Below are positions 15,535 to 24,220 of a stretch of 32,312 nucleotides of DNA, piece by piece. The position numbers and the translations under genes were made by a program. The DNA comes from Lysobacterales bacterium (GTDB lineage Bacteria; Pseudomonadota; Gammaproteobacteria; Steroidobacterales; Steroidobacteraceae): the NCBI GenBank assembly GCA_003819815.1, contig RPQJ01000030.1:1-32312 (forward strand), written 5' to 3'. Under the pieces are notes generated by a model that saw nothing but the letters and a program-made list of their open reading frames with translations, did no database searches and had not been told where the DNA came from. Each line of letters begins with the position of its first letter. Position 1 is the stretch's first letter.

Positions 15535-15585
15535 GCCGAAGGCCGTCGCCGCGGCGGACGCACGGCAGGTCACGGATGCGCGGCT

Positions 15586-15591
15586 TATACT
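15586..15591 (+). promoter_or_regulatory. Putative -10 TATACT for the YobH-like gene
   Basis: TATACT lies 26 bp before the GTG start, giving a leader of about 20 nt. The -35 region is non-consensus. Confidence 0.45.
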
Positions 15592-15617
15592 GAGGCTGCA
15601 TCCGGGGGTGTGCCGTC

Positions 15618-15860
15618 GTGCTGCTGAAGATCGTTTCCGTCGTGCTCGGCGTCGCGGGCCTCGCCTGGCTCGCGCTGCTCTTCTCCTCGCGCGCGATTCT
15701 CGTCGGCGAGCGCGTCGAGGACGCGACGCTGCACCGCCAGCTCGTCTGCACCTACTTCTCGGGCAGCCGCACGATGGTCAAGAAGTACTGGTATTCGCCC
15801 AGCGATCGTCTCGGTCGCGCCGCGTGCCCGCGCTGGGAGCGCGTGCGCCTCGCGGAATGA
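15618..15860 (+). CDS. Small YobH-like membrane or exported protein
   Basis: An 80-residue protein with an N-terminal hydrophobic segment (IVSVVLGVAGLAWLALLF) followed by a short extracytoplasmic tail with two cysteines (LVCTYFSGSR and AACPRW). The pattern of one helix, ILVG, a C-x-YF block and a later CP resembles my recollection of E. coli YobH, an uncharacterised protein. The two cysteines could form a disulfide. The start is GTG; the putative TATACT promoter is just upstream. It may lead into the gamma-glutamyltransferase-like gene, which begins 27 bp after its stop. Confidence 0.72.
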   Translation: MLLKIVSVVLGVAGLAWLALLFSSRAILVGERVEDATLHRQLVCTYFSGSRTMVKKYWYSPSDRLGRAACPRWERVRLAE

Positions 15861-15887
15861 ACCCGAGCCCCCCCGGAGCACCCGTCG

Positions 15888-17795
15888 ATGACCGGACTGC
15901 CGCGACTCGCCCTCCTCCTCTGCACGTATGCCGCAACGCTCGCCATGACACAGCCCGACACCGCCCTCGGCCAGGCCGTCACACCGGCCGTCGCCCGCTC
16001 GATCGCGAAGACGCAGAAGCCGCCGCTGCACGGGCAGCACTGGATGGCGATCACGGGCAAGCCGCTCGCTGCCACCGCGGGCGCGATGATGTTCCAGCGT
16101 GGCGGCAACGCCGTCGACGCGGCCTGCGCGATGATCGCGGCCACCTCGACGATGTGGGACGTCCTCTCGTGGGGCGGCGAGACGCAGGCGCTCGTCTACG
16201 ACCCGCGCACGAAGAAGGTCGTCGCAATCAACGGGCTCGGCGTGGCCCCGACGGGTGCGACGGTCGAGTTCTTCCGCAGCCGCGGCATGGACTACCCGCC
16301 CGCCTACGGGCCGCTCGCCGCAGTGACGCCTGGCACACCGGGCGGCCTGATGCTGATGCTCGCCGGGTACGGCACGCTGTCGCTCGCGGAGGTGCTCGGG
16401 CCCTCGATCGAGCTTGCCGACGGCTACCCGATCGACGCCGAGACGGCCGACAACATCGAGCGCTGGAAGGACAAGATCAAGGAGTGGCCGTACTCGCGGC
16501 AGACGATGCTCCCGCACCTCGGCGAGGCGCGCGAGGCCCCGCGGCCCGGCGAGATCTTTCGCCAGCCCGACCTCGCCGCGACGCTGCGGAAGCTCGTCGA
16601 GGCCGAGCGCGAGGCGCTCGCCGCGGGCAAGTCGCGCAAGGACGCGATCCAGGCCGCGCACGACCGCTTCTACCGCGGCGACATCGCCCGCGAGCTCGTG
16701 CGCGGCACGCAGGAACAGGGCGGGCTCATCACGCTCGAGGACCTCGACCGCTGGCGGCCGCTCGTCGAGGCGCCGCTCACGACGAACTACCGCGGCATCG
16801 ACGTCTACAAGCTCGACGTGTGGACGCAGGGCCCGGCGCTGCTGCAGGCGCTGAACCTGCTCGAGCACTTCGACCTGAAGGCGCTCGGCTACAACAGCGC
16901 GAACTACGTGCACACGGTCTACCAGGCGATGAACCTCGCCTTCGCGGACCGCGACTTCTACTACGGCGACCCGTCGTTCCCGCCCGAGGAGCCGACGCGC
17001 GGGCTGCTGTCCAAGGACTATGCGAAGGCGCGCGCCGCGACGATCCGCATGGACCGCAACGACGCGACGGCCGGTCCGGGCGATCCCTACCCGTACCAGG
17101 GCGGCGTGAACCCGTTCGCGGACCGGCTGCGCGACACGAGGCGGGCCGATGCCGCGACGCCGGACGCAGCGCTCTCCGGGGCCGGACTCGAGCGCTTCGA
17201 GCAGGGCTTCCGGAGCGGCACGACGACGGTCGTCGCGGCCGACGCGCAGGGCTGGCTCGTCGCGGTGACCCCGAGCGGCGGCTGGATCCCGGCCACGATC
17301 GCCGGACGCACGGGCATCGGACTCAGCCAGCGCCTGCAGTCGTTCGTGCTCGACCCGGCGCTCAACCCCTACAACGTGCTCGAGCCCGGCAAGCGCCCGC
17401 GCGTGACGCTGACGCCGAGCCTTGCGTTCAAGGACGGCAAGCCGTGGCTCGCCTTCGCCGTGCAGGGCGGCGACTCCCAGGACCAGAACCTGCTGCAGTT
17501 CTTCCTGAACGTCGTCGAGTTCGGCATGACGCCGCAGGAAGCCGCGGAGGCCGCGAACTTCACGAGCTACCAGATGCGCAGTTCCTTCGACAGGCACGAG
17601 TCGCAGGCCGGGCGGCTGGTGCTCAACGAGTCGATGCCGCAGTGGGTGCGCCGCGAGCTCGCGCAGCGCGGCTACAAGCTCGAGTACGAGCAGCGGAGCT
17701 CCGGGCCGATCAACGCCATCCTGCTCGACCACGCCCACGGCACGATCTGGGGCGGCTCGAGCAACCACGGCGAGGACTACGGCATCGCCTGGTAG
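15888..17795 (+). CDS. Gamma-glutamyltransferase superfamily Ntn-hydrolase, divergent
   Basis: A 635-residue exported protein with an N-terminal signal region (LALLLCTYAATLAM). Family landmarks include MFQRGGNAVDAACAMIAATS, QEQGGLITLEDLDRW and the processing site GTTTVVAADAQGWLVAVT, whose first Thr (T445) aligns with the autocatalytic nucleophile Thr391 of E. coli GGT. The substrate-binding landmarks differ. The FREMAP segment holding the glutamate-binding arginine reads GLGVAP, the GGGGFMLV block reads SWGGETQALV, and PGGSR is replaced by QGGDSQDQN. The last block resembles YwrD/HpxW-type relatives. It is likely a self-cleaving amidohydrolase, but not a typical glutathione-degrading GGT. Confidence 0.88.
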   Translation: MTGLPRLALLLCTYAATLAMTQPDTALGQAVTPAVARSIAKTQKPPLHGQHWMAITGKPLAATAGAMMFQRGGNAVDAACAMIAATSTMWDVLSWGGETQALVYDPRTKKVVAINGLGVAPTGATVEFFRSRGMDYPPAYGPLAAVTPGTPGGLMLMLAGYGTLSLAEVLGPSIELADGYPIDAETADNIERWKDKIKEWPYSRQTMLPHLGEAREAPRPGEIFRQPDLAATLRKLVEAEREALAAGKSRKDAIQAAHDRFYRGDIARELVRGTQEQGGLITLEDLDRWRPLVEAPLTTNYRGIDVYKLDVWTQGPALLQALNLLEHFDLKALGYNSANYVHTVYQAMNLAFADRDFYYGDPSFPPEEPTRGLLSKDYAKARAATIRMDRNDATAGPGDPYPYQGGVNPFADRLRDTRRADAATPDAALSGAGLERFEQGFRSGTTTVVAADAQGWLVAVTPSGGWIPATIAGRTGIGLSQRLQSFVLDPALNPYNVLEPGKRPRVTLTPSLAFKDGKPWLAFAVQGGDSQDQNLLQFFLNVVEFGMTPQEAAEAANFTSYQMRSSFDRHESQAGRLVLNESMPQWVRRELAQRGYKLEYEQRSSGPINAILLDHAHGTIWGGSSNHGEDYGIAW

Positions 17796-17851
17796 CGGCG
17801 CCGTCGCGCCCTCCCGGCCGCGCCAGTCAGGACCGCAGCGGGACCGCGCGC

Positions 17852-18934
17852 CTAGCCGGCGTCGCGCGCCTGCTGCTCGCGGATCACCATTGCGACCAAC
17901 GTCACGATCGTGAGCGGAATCACGAAGCTCAGCATCACCGTCGAGAATTCCTCGAGCGCGTCGTGCTGCTGGGCACCCAGGATCAGGTACACGACGTAAG
18001 CCACGTAATAGGCCAGGAACAGCAGCCCACGCCGGCGGCCGATGCGGCGTCCGAGCAGGAACACGGGCAGGCTCGCGACGGCCACCGCGATCATGACCCA
18101 GATGTCGAAGTTGAGCACCGCGGGAGCGATCTCGAGCCCGGAACGGCTCACGACGCCCGAGATGCCGAGGCAGCCCAGGATGTTGAACGTGTTGCTGCCG
18201 ATCACGTTGCCCACCGCGATGTCGCGCTCGCCGCGGATCGCCGCCATGACCGACGTCGCGACCTCGGGCATCGACGTGCCGGCCGCGATGATCGTGAGCC
18301 CGATAACGAGGTCGCTGACGCCGAGCGCACGCGCGAAAACGACTGCCGCGTCGACGAGCCAGTTCGAGCCGAGCACGAGGAGCCCGAGGCCCGCCGCGAT
18401 CAGGAGCACCTGCACCGCCCAGTGGCTGTCCCATTCGCCCCGGCGCGGCACGCCCGCGGCATACTCGTCACGGATCTCCTTGGTCTCGGCCCGCGACTGG
18501 CGCACCAGGAACACGAGATAGGCGACCAGCAGCACGAGTAGCAGCGCGGCCTCGAGCCGGCTCAGCTCGCCGCCGATCACCAGCATCGCGAGGATCAGCG
18601 AAGCGCCGATCATGATCGGCACCTCCTGGCGGATGATCTGCGAGTGCACGACGAGCGGCGTGATCACCGCGCTGATGCCGAGGATGAACAGGATGTTGAA
18701 GATGTTGCTGCCGACGACGTTGCCGACAGCGATGTCGGTGGTACCGTTCAACACCGCGCCCACGGACACGGCGATCTCGGGCGAGCTCGTGCCCATCGCA
18801 ACGATGGTGAGACCCACGACCAGCGGGGAAATCCCGAGCGACAGCGCGATCTTCGAGGCGCCTCGCACGAGCGACTCGGCCCCGAGCACGAGGGCGCCAA
18901 GGCCGAGGATGAAGAAGACGACGTGGATGAGCAT
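17852..18934 (-). CDS. Calcium/sodium antiporter (YrbG/CaCA family)
   Basis: A 360-residue inner-membrane cation exchanger of the K+-independent or K+-dependent Na+/Ca2+ exchanger-like group. Two inverted alpha-repeats are plain: SPLVVGLTIVAMGTSSPEIAVS followed by GNVVGSNIFNILFILG, and later DLVIGLTIIAAGTSMPEVATS followed by GNVIGSNTFNILGCLG. About ten transmembrane helices fill the length, and the size is typical. It uses an ion gradient to move Ca2+ (or a related cation) out of the cytoplasm. The gene stands alone between convergent and divergent neighbours and has its own TAAACT -10. Confidence 0.95.
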   Translation of the reverse strand: MLIHVVFFILGLGALVLGAESLVRGASKIALSLGISPLVVGLTIVAMGTSSPEIAVSVGAVLNGTTDIAVGNVVGSNIFNILFILGISAVITPLVVHSQIIRQEVPIMIGASLILAMLVIGGELSRLEAALLLVLLVAYLVFLVRQSRAETKEIRDEYAAGVPRRGEWDSHWAVQVLLIAAGLGLLVLGSNWLVDAAVVFARALGVSDLVIGLTIIAAGTSMPEVATSVMAAIRGERDIAVGNVIGSNTFNILGCLGISGVVSRSGLEIAPAVLNFDIWVMIAVAVASLPVFLLGRRIGRRRGLLFLAYYVAYVVYLILGAQQHDALEEFSTVMLSFVIPLTIVTLVAMVIREQQARDAG

Positions 18935-18970
18935 GGCGTGCAGGAACCGTGACCGATTGCCGGACGTGCG

Positions 18971-18976
18971 AGTTTA
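18971..18976 (-). promoter_or_regulatory. Putative -10 TAAACT for the antiporter
   Basis: On the minus strand GATAAACTCGC places TAAACT 36 bp before the ATG at 18934, with a leader of about 30 nt. No good -35. Confidence 0.4.
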
Positions 18977-19001
18977 TCGCAGCCTTCGGGCGACGTCGGG
19001 C

Positions 19002-19007
19002 TAAGCT
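19002..19007 (+). promoter_or_regulatory. Putative -10 TAAGCT, leaderless promoter
   Basis: TAAGCT is followed by exactly six bases and then the ATG at 19014, so initiation would fall on the start codon. No Shine-Dalgarno is present. Confidence 0.45.
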
Positions 19008-19013
19008 CTCGCG

Positions 19014-20063
19014 ATGGGCACCCATCGTGTCGTGTGGCGTCTCGACCGGGCGGGCTCGATCGACCGGCTGCGGCAAGTCGAGGAGCCCGTGCCCGACCCT
19101 GGCACGGGCGAGGTGCGCGTGCGCGTCGAGGCCGTCGGACTAAATTTCGCCGACCTCTTCGCGGCCCAGGGCCTCTACTCGGCGACGCCGAAGGGATCCT
19201 TCATTCCCGGCCTCGAGTGCACCGGCGTCGTGGAGTCGTTCGGTCCGGGCGCCGTGGACTCGGGGCTCGCGCCCGGCGACCGGGTCGTGGCGCTCACGCG
19301 TTTCGGGGCGTACGCGACCCGGCTCAACGTCGGCGTCGAGTACCTGCGGCGTGCGCCGCCCGGCTGGTCCGCGGTGCAGGCCGCGGCGTGGGCCGTGCAG
19401 GGTCTCACCGCGTGGTATGCGATCGTGCCGCTCGCGCGGGTCGGCGCGGGCGACGTGGTGCTGGTCCAGTCGGCCGCCGGGGGCGTCGGGCTGCAGGCGC
19501 TCGCGATACTCGCTACGCTCGGAGCGCGACCGGTCGCGGTCGTCGGCCGCGAGGAAAAGCGCCGCTTCCTGATCGAGCACTGCGGCCTCGCGGAGTCGTC
19601 GGTCCTGGTGCGCGAGCGCAGGCAGTTCGGCGCCCGGCTCGACGACGCCCTCGCTGCCTGCGACGCCAAGGGGTTCGACTGCGTGCTCGACGCCGTGCTG
19701 GGCCCCGGCTTCCGCCCGGCCTTCGAGCGCCTGCGGCCCGAAGGCTGCTGCGTGCTCTACGGCGCCGCGGACTTCATGTCGCGCTCGGCACGGCCGAACT
19801 ACCCACGCCTCGCCTGGAGCTACCTGCGTCGGCCGCGGGTCGACCCGCTCGCGATGATCGCCGCAAACCGCAGTCTCATGGCCTTCAACCTGATCTGGCT
19901 GTGGGAGCGGGCGGAGCGATTGCCCGCGGCCTACGCCGGCCTCGAGCGGCTGGCTCCGGATCCGCCGCACGTGGGCGCGGTGCTGCCCTTCGACGACGCG
20001 CCCTCCGCGCTCCGGCTGCTGCAGGGCGGCGGCACGATCGGCAAGGTGGTGCTCGAGGTCTAG
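19014..20063 (+). CDS. Zinc-free MDR quinone oxidoreductase, VAT-1-like
   Basis: A 349-residue medium-chain dehydrogenase/reductase. The N-terminal GroES-like domain has VEAVGLNFADLFAAQGLY and FIPGLECTGVVESFGPG. The Rossmann domain has the NADPH-binding VLVQSAAGGVGLQALAIL motif. The cysteine and histidine ligands of zinc alcohol dehydrogenases are absent, which puts it with quinone oxidoreductases. The stretch ending in SLMAFNLIWLWER resembles the VAT-1/synaptic vesicle protein subgroup. Soluble and cytoplasmic, probably reducing quinones or reactive enones with NADPH; the substrate is unknown. The mRNA is predicted leaderless. Confidence 0.88.
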   Translation: MGTHRVVWRLDRAGSIDRLRQVEEPVPDPGTGEVRVRVEAVGLNFADLFAAQGLYSATPKGSFIPGLECTGVVESFGPGAVDSGLAPGDRVVALTRFGAYATRLNVGVEYLRRAPPGWSAVQAAAWAVQGLTAWYAIVPLARVGAGDVVLVQSAAGGVGLQALAILATLGARPVAVVGREEKRRFLIEHCGLAESSVLVRERRQFGARLDDALAACDAKGFDCVLDAVLGPGFRPAFERLRPEGCCVLYGAADFMSRSARPNYPRLAWSYLRRPRVDPLAMIAANRSLMAFNLIWLWERAERLPAAYAGLERLAPDPPHVGAVLPFDDAPSALRLLQGGGTIGKVVLEV

Positions 20064-20085
20064 CGGCGTGATGCCGCCGGCCGGC

Positions 20086-21264
20086 TCAGCCGCTCGCCGC
20101 GAGCTGCTCGCGGTGATAGAGCCGGGCCGCGAGCCACCACACGGCCACGACGAGCAGCGCGCCTGCTCCCAGGCTCAGCGCCCACTCGAACGGGGCGATG
20201 CGCTCGCCGCGCAGCACCCGCAGGATCAGCTGGTTCTGGCCGAGGAACGGCACGGCCAGCATCCAGGCGCGCGTCTTCACCGGCGCGACCATCAGGTACA
20301 GCGTCGGCAGCATCGGCAGGAAAATGAGGAGCGGCAGGTAGCCCTGTGCCTCCCGGTGGCTGCGCGCGAACGCGGCGAGCGCGGTCAGCACGGTGGCACC
20401 CAGCAGCACGACGGGCAGCACCACGAGCAGCAGCTTCACGAGCGCGTCCGCGGGCACCGCGAGCGAGGCGTCGACGCGGTTCTCGGGCACGAACGTGAAC
20501 GCCACGCGGTACATGACCAGCGTCGCGAGCAGCGAGAGCAGCGTGAACGCGGCCGTCGCGAGGATCTTGCCGCTGATGATCGCCTCCCGCGACGCCGGCG
20601 TCGCGAGCAGCGGCTCGAGCGACTGGCGCTCGCGCTCGCCGGCCGTCGCGTCGACGGCGAGCTGCATGCCGCCCACGAACGCGAGCAGCAGCAGCAGGTA
20701 CGGCAGCATCTGCTGCGCGAGGTCGAAGCGCGACTCGGGCGTGGCGACGTCGCGCGAGCCCAGACGCAACGGTTGTGCCACGGACGGGTGGATGCCACGC
20801 GCGACGAGCCGCAGCGCGCCCACTTCGCGATCGTAGGCGTCGAGCAGGCCGCGCAGCCGCGCCACCGTCGCCCCGGACTGCAGCGGTCGCGAGCTGTCGT
20901 AGACGAGCTCGAGTGACGCAGGACGCCCGGCGCGCCAGTCCTCCGCGTAGGACGGCGAGATGCGCAGGATCGCCTCGTGCCGCTGCCCGCGGACCGCGGC
21001 TTCGGGGTCCGCGGGCGCGTCGATGACCCGGACGTCGTGAGTCGCGAGCCACGCGAGCAGGTTCGGCGCGTGCTCGCGCCCGACGACGGGCAGCTCCAGC
21101 GTGCGCTCGAGCTGCTCGGCCTGCTTGCGCATCCCGAGCGTGCTCAGGCCCGCGAGCAGCAGCGGCACCGCAAGCGGCATCACGACGAGCGCGACGAGCA
21201 CCATCCGCCGGTCGCGGAACGCGTCGAGCAGCTCCTTCCGGAACACCGTCCAGACCGCGTTCAT
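20086..21264 (-). CDS. ABC-2 type transporter permease (NatB-like)
   Basis: A 392-residue membrane subunit of an ABC exporter. It has one N-terminal helix (RRMVLVALVVMPLAVPLLLAGL), a large extracytoplasmic domain of about 150 residues, then five helices from about residue 180 onward, including the ABC-2 signature area GERERQSLEPLLATPASREAIISGKI. This arrangement matches the Na+ exporter permease NatB and related CPBP-free permeases. It is made with the ATPase encoded just upstream, whose stop overlaps its ATG by four bases. The transported substrate cannot be fixed from sequence; Na+ is only a family-based guess. Confidence 0.9.
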   Translation of the reverse strand: MNAVWTVFRKELLDAFRDRRMVLVALVVMPLAVPLLLAGLSTLGMRKQAEQLERTLELPVVGREHAPNLLAWLATHDVRVIDAPADPEAAVRGQRHEAILRISPSYAEDWRAGRPASLELVYDSSRPLQSGATVARLRGLLDAYDREVGALRLVARGIHPSVAQPLRLGSRDVATPESRFDLAQQMLPYLLLLLAFVGGMQLAVDATAGERERQSLEPLLATPASREAIISGKILATAAFTLLSLLATLVMYRVAFTFVPENRVDASLAVPADALVKLLLVVLPVVLLGATVLTALAAFARSHREAQGYLPLLIFLPMLPTLYLMVAPVKTRAWMLAVPFLGQNQLILRVLRGERIAPFEWALSLGAGALLVVAVWWLAARLYHREQLAASG

Positions 21265-22007
21265 GCGAGGAGTCCCTCGTCGCTGCCGATCGCGCGCACG
21301 AATGCGTCCTCGAGGCTGGCCTCGCCCGTCCGTTCCCGCAGTTCGTCCGGCGTGCCCCGGGCGACGACCCGGCCGCGCGCGATCACGACGATGCGGTCGC
21401 AGAGCGCCGCCACCTCCTGCATCACGTGGCTCGAGAGCAGCACGCAGCGCCCCTCCGCCCGGAGTTCGCGCAGGAAACCGCGCAGCGAACGCGTCGTCAT
21501 CACGTCGAGCCCGTTCGTGGGCTCGTCGAGCAGCACGTTCCGCGGGTCGTGCACGAGCGCCCGGGCGATCGCCGTCTTGGTCCGCTCGCCCTGCGAGAAG
21601 CCTTCCGCGCGCCGGTCGAGGATCTCCCGCATGCCGAGGGCGTCCGCGAGCCGCGCGACGCGCTCGTCGATGCGCGCCGGGTCGAGCCCGTGCAGCCGCC
21701 CGAAGTAAGCAATGTTCTCGCGCGCCGTGAGCCGCTTGTACAGGCCGCGCGCGTCCGGCAACACGCCGAGCCGGCGGCGCACCTCGTCGGGACGCGCGGC
21801 CGGGTCGTGCCCGTCGATGAGCACGCGCCCCGACTCCGGCTGCATCAGGGTGTAGAGCATCCGGAGCGTGGTGGTCTTGCCGGCGCCGTTGGGCCCGAGG
21901 AGCCCCGTGATCTCGCCGTCCGCCGCGCGGAAACTCACGCCGTCGACCGCAGTCACGCGGCCCGTGCGCGTCGCGAAACTCTTGCGCAGTTCGATGACCT
22001 CGATCAT
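21261..22007 (-). CDS. ABC transporter ATP-binding protein (NatA-like)
   Basis: A 248-residue nucleotide-binding subunit starting at the ATG at 22007 (MIEVIELRKSF); the track ORF extends upstream into the hydrolase gene. Walker A is GPNGAGKT, the signature is FSQGERTK (a variant of LSGGQ shared by NatA-like ATPases), Walker B is NVLLDEPTNGLD and the switch histidine is in LLSSHVMQEV. It pairs with the NatB-like permease through an ATGA overlap. It begins 7 bp after the stop of the TAP-type hydrolase, so the three genes probably form one transcript. Confidence 0.95.
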   Translation of the reverse strand: MIEVIELRKSFATRTGRVTAVDGVSFRAADGEITGLLGPNGAGKTTTLRMLYTLMQPESGRVLIDGHDPAARPDEVRRRLGVLPDARGLYKRLTARENIAYFGRLHGLDPARIDERVARLADALGMREILDRRAEGFSQGERTKTAIARALVHDPRNVLLDEPTNGLDVMTTRSLRGFLRELRAEGRCVLLSSHVMQEVAALCDRIVVIARGRVVARGTPDELRERTGEASLEDAFVRAIGSDEGLLA

Positions 22008-22014
22008 GCGGCCG

Positions 22015-23496
22015 TCAGGGCCCCCACCCGTACGCGCCCGTGAAGGGCGGCGTGTGCCGCAGGCGATCGAGGCACGTCGCGTCGAGCGTTCGCGCGTCGG
22101 CCGCGGCCACGAAGCGCCCCAAGAGCTGCGGCATGCAGCCCGTGCCGAGCACGCCGTGTGCCTGGCCGCGGGCCACGAGGTGGCGGCCGTTCGGGAGCGT
22201 GCGGACGACCTCCTCACCGTAGCGAGGCGGCGTCACGGGATCGAACTCGCCCGACAGCAGCAGCACCGGGCGGTCGCTGTGGAGCGGCGCATCGAAATCG
22301 GCGGGACGCGTGCCGCGCGGCCAGACCTCGCACTGCGCGAGCAACTGTTCGACGAAGCCCGCCCCGAGCAGCGTCTGCGCATCCGCGGCGTCCGGCTGCA
22401 GCCGGTCGGCATCCTCGGCGCAGCTTACCGATAGCTGCAGGCCGACCTGGATCTGCTCGCCCACCAGCGTCTCGACCATGCGCGCCTGGGCCATCAGCGT
22501 GCCGGGACGGCCGGCCGCCGCTTCGGCGAGCGTGAACGGGATGAGCGCGGCGAGCTGCGGAGCATAGGCGTAGAGCCGCACGACGCCCGCGACGGTGTCG
22601 GACGACAACTCGTCCTCGCGCGGATCGTGGGTGACGGGGTCGCGGTAGGAGACGCGCTCGGGCGCGCGCTTCAGGCGCTCCAGCAGTGCGACGAGCGTGC
22701 TGCGCGGATCGCCGTAGCGGGCGGCGCAGGCGGCATCGGCGACGCACCGCGCGAACTGCGCGTCGAGGGCAGCTTCGAGGTTGCGGGCGTGCTCGGACCC
22801 GAGCGCGAGCGTTGGTGGCAAGACGCCGTCGAGGACCGCCGTGCGTATCCGCGACGGGTGCCGGCGCAGGTACTCGAGCGCCACCCGCGTGCCGTAGGAC
22901 ACGCCGACCAGGTTCACCTGCCCGGCGCCGAGCGCCGACCGCACGGCTTCGAGATCCGCCACGGCCGCGCTGGTCGTGTACTGGCGCACGTCGGCATCGA
23001 GCGATTCGAGGCATTGCGCCGCCAGCTCCCGCGCGGCTTCCGTGCGGGGCGTGGTGACCGCCGCCGGATCGGGACCCTCGGTCCGCGACGGACACGCGAG
23101 CGGATTCGAACCGCCGGTGCCGCGTTGATCGACCAGTACGACGTGGCGGTCGCGCAGCACCTCGGCGAAGGCCGCAGCCGCCACCGGAAAGGCCTCGCGG
23201 GCGGACTGCCCGGGACCACCCGCGAGCAGCAGCACCGGGTCGGGCGCCGGGCGGCGCGAGCGGGTCGGGACGACGGCGATCGCGAGATCGATCGTGCGCC
23301 CGCCCGCGCGTTCGCGGTTCTCAGGCACAGGCAGCGTTCCACACTGCGCCGACACCGTGACCGGCCAGCCGGGTGCCGCAAGCGTGCAGGGCTCGAGTTG
23401 CAGCGCACCGAACGCGCGCGAGCCGTCGGCGGCGCCGGCCGGCAGCACCGCGACCAGCCCGCACGCCAGGAGCCCCGCGTACGCCAGACGTCCCAC
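22015..23496 (-). CDS. Secreted alpha/beta hydrolase with TAP-like C-terminal domain
   Basis: A 493-residue exported hydrolase of the tripeptidyl/proline iminopeptidase type. The GTG at 23496 is the start: it has GAGGAA six bases upstream and opens a signal peptide (GRLAYAGLLACGLVAVLPAGAA). The track start would overlap the divergent rhomboid gene. The catalytic triad is visible: Ser in LVGVSYGTR, Asp in SGEFDPVTPPRYGEE and His in ARGQAHGVLGTGC. An oxyanion segment VLLLAGGPGQS and the following VDQRGTGGSNPL are characteristic. It probably cleaves peptides or esters in the periplasm. It leads the NatA/NatB-like exporter operon. Confidence 0.9.
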   Translation of the reverse strand: MGRLAYAGLLACGLVAVLPAGAADGSRAFGALQLEPCTLAAPGWPVTVSAQCGTLPVPENRERAGGRTIDLAIAVVPTRSRRPAPDPVLLLAGGPGQSAREAFPVAAAAFAEVLRDRHVVLVDQRGTGGSNPLACPSRTEGPDPAAVTTPRTEAARELAAQCLESLDADVRQYTTSAAVADLEAVRSALGAGQVNLVGVSYGTRVALEYLRRHPSRIRTAVLDGVLPPTLALGSEHARNLEAALDAQFARCVADAACAARYGDPRSTLVALLERLKRAPERVSYRDPVTHDPREDELSSDTVAGVVRLYAYAPQLAALIPFTLAEAAAGRPGTLMAQARMVETLVGEQIQVGLQLSVSCAEDADRLQPDAADAQTLLGAGFVEQLLAQCEVWPRGTRPADFDAPLHSDRPVLLLSGEFDPVTPPRYGEEVVRTLPNGRHLVARGQAHGVLGTGCMPQLLGRFVAAADARTLDATCLDRLRHTPPFTGAYGWGP

Positions 23497-23520
23497 GTCG
23501 ATTCCTCGTTCGTCCGCCTC

Positions 23521-23536
23521 CCGGACCGGCGTCCGG
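23521..23536. promoter_or_regulatory. Inverted repeat in divergent promoter region
   Basis: CCGGAC-CGGC-GTCCGG is a perfect 6-bp inverted repeat in the 84 bp between the TAP-type hydrolase and the first rhomboid gene, followed by another partial copy (GACCGACCGG). It could be a regulator site for either gene; GC-rich palindromes also occur by chance. Confidence 0.3.
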
Positions 23537-23565
23537 ACCGACCGGCTCCGGCGCCCGATTTCGGC

Positions 23566-23571
23566 TAGGAT
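23566..23571 (+). promoter_or_regulatory. Putative -10 TAGGAT for the rhomboid operon
   Basis: TAGGAT ends nine bases before the ATG at 23581, so the mRNA would have only a few nucleotides of leader and no Shine-Dalgarno. Confidence 0.4.
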
Positions 23572-23580
23572 GCCCGGATC

Positions 23581-24186
23581 ATGCAAGGCCTGCCACCCGT
23601 CACGCGCGCGTTGCTACTCGTGAACGTCGTCGTGTTCGTGATCCAGCTGATGACGGGCAACCTGCTCATCCGTCCGTTCGCGCTCTGGCCGTTTGCGAAC
23701 CCGGCGTTTGCGGGCGCGCCGTCGTTCGCGCCGTGGCAGGTGCTGACGTACGGCTTCCTGCACGGCGGCCTGACGCACCTGTTCTTCAACATGTTCGCGC
23801 TGTGGATGTTCGGCGGCGAGATCGAGCGGCTGTTCGGCTCCCGCCGCTTCCTGATCTACTACCTCGTCTGCATCGTCGGCGCCGCCGTCACGCAGCTCGT
23901 CGTGCTCGGCGCCTCGCCGAAGCCGCCGATGCCGACCGTCGGTGCGTCGGGCGGCGTGTTCGGGCTGCTGCTCGCCTACGGGCTCGCCTACCCGAAGCGC
24001 AAGCTGATGCTGCTGTTCCCGCCGATCCCGATGCCCGCGTGGCTCTTCGTCACCTTGTACGGCCTGCTCGAGCTGTACCTCGGCGTCACGGGCTCCGGAC
24101 AGGGCATCGCGCATTTCGCGCACCTCGGCGGCATGGCCGCCGGCTACGTGCTGCTCGTGTACTGGATGCGCCAGCGCCGGGCCTGA
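23581..24186 (+). CDS. Rhomboid family intramembrane serine protease
   Basis: A 201-residue six-helix rhomboid. The catalytic dyad is clear: S123 in GASGGVFG (helix 4) and H181 in AHLGGMAAGY (helix 6). The L1-loop/helix-2 motif HGGLTHLFFNMFALWMFGGEIE is also present. Rhomboids cut substrates within or near their transmembrane segments. It is the first gene of a four-gene run (rhomboid, esterase, patatin, second rhomboid). The gap to the esterase is 34 bp, and the following two junctions are 4-base overlaps. The substrate is unknown. Confidence 0.95.
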   Translation: MQGLPPVTRALLLVNVVVFVIQLMTGNLLIRPFALWPFANPAFAGAPSFAPWQVLTYGFLHGGLTHLFFNMFALWMFGGEIERLFGSRRFLIYYLVCIVGAAVTQLVVLGASPKPPMPTVGASGGVFGLLLAYGLAYPKRKLMLLFPPIPMPAWLFVTLYGLLELYLGVTGSGQGIAHFAHLGGMAAGYVLLVYWMRQRRA

Positions 24187-24220
24187 CCGCCCGGCGCGGC
24201 CGCCGCGACCTGGAGGACCC

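Noticed and set aside
13261-15573. 770-aa and 718-aa ORFs over the crotonase and M20 genes
   Set aside because: They cross a convergent gene boundary and are low-complexity Arg/Ala-rich translations.
15585-18541. 949-aa minus-strand and 977-aa plus-strand ORFs over the YobH/GGT/antiporter genes
   Set aside because: Both are out-of-frame shadows of clearly identifiable genes; their composition (Arg, Ala, Gly and His runs) is what GC-rich codon-position bias produces, and they have no recognisable domains.
23497-23586. Upstream start for the TAP-type hydrolase
   Set aside because: It would overlap the start of the divergent rhomboid gene and bury the signal peptide 30 residues inside; GTG 23496 has GAGGAA.
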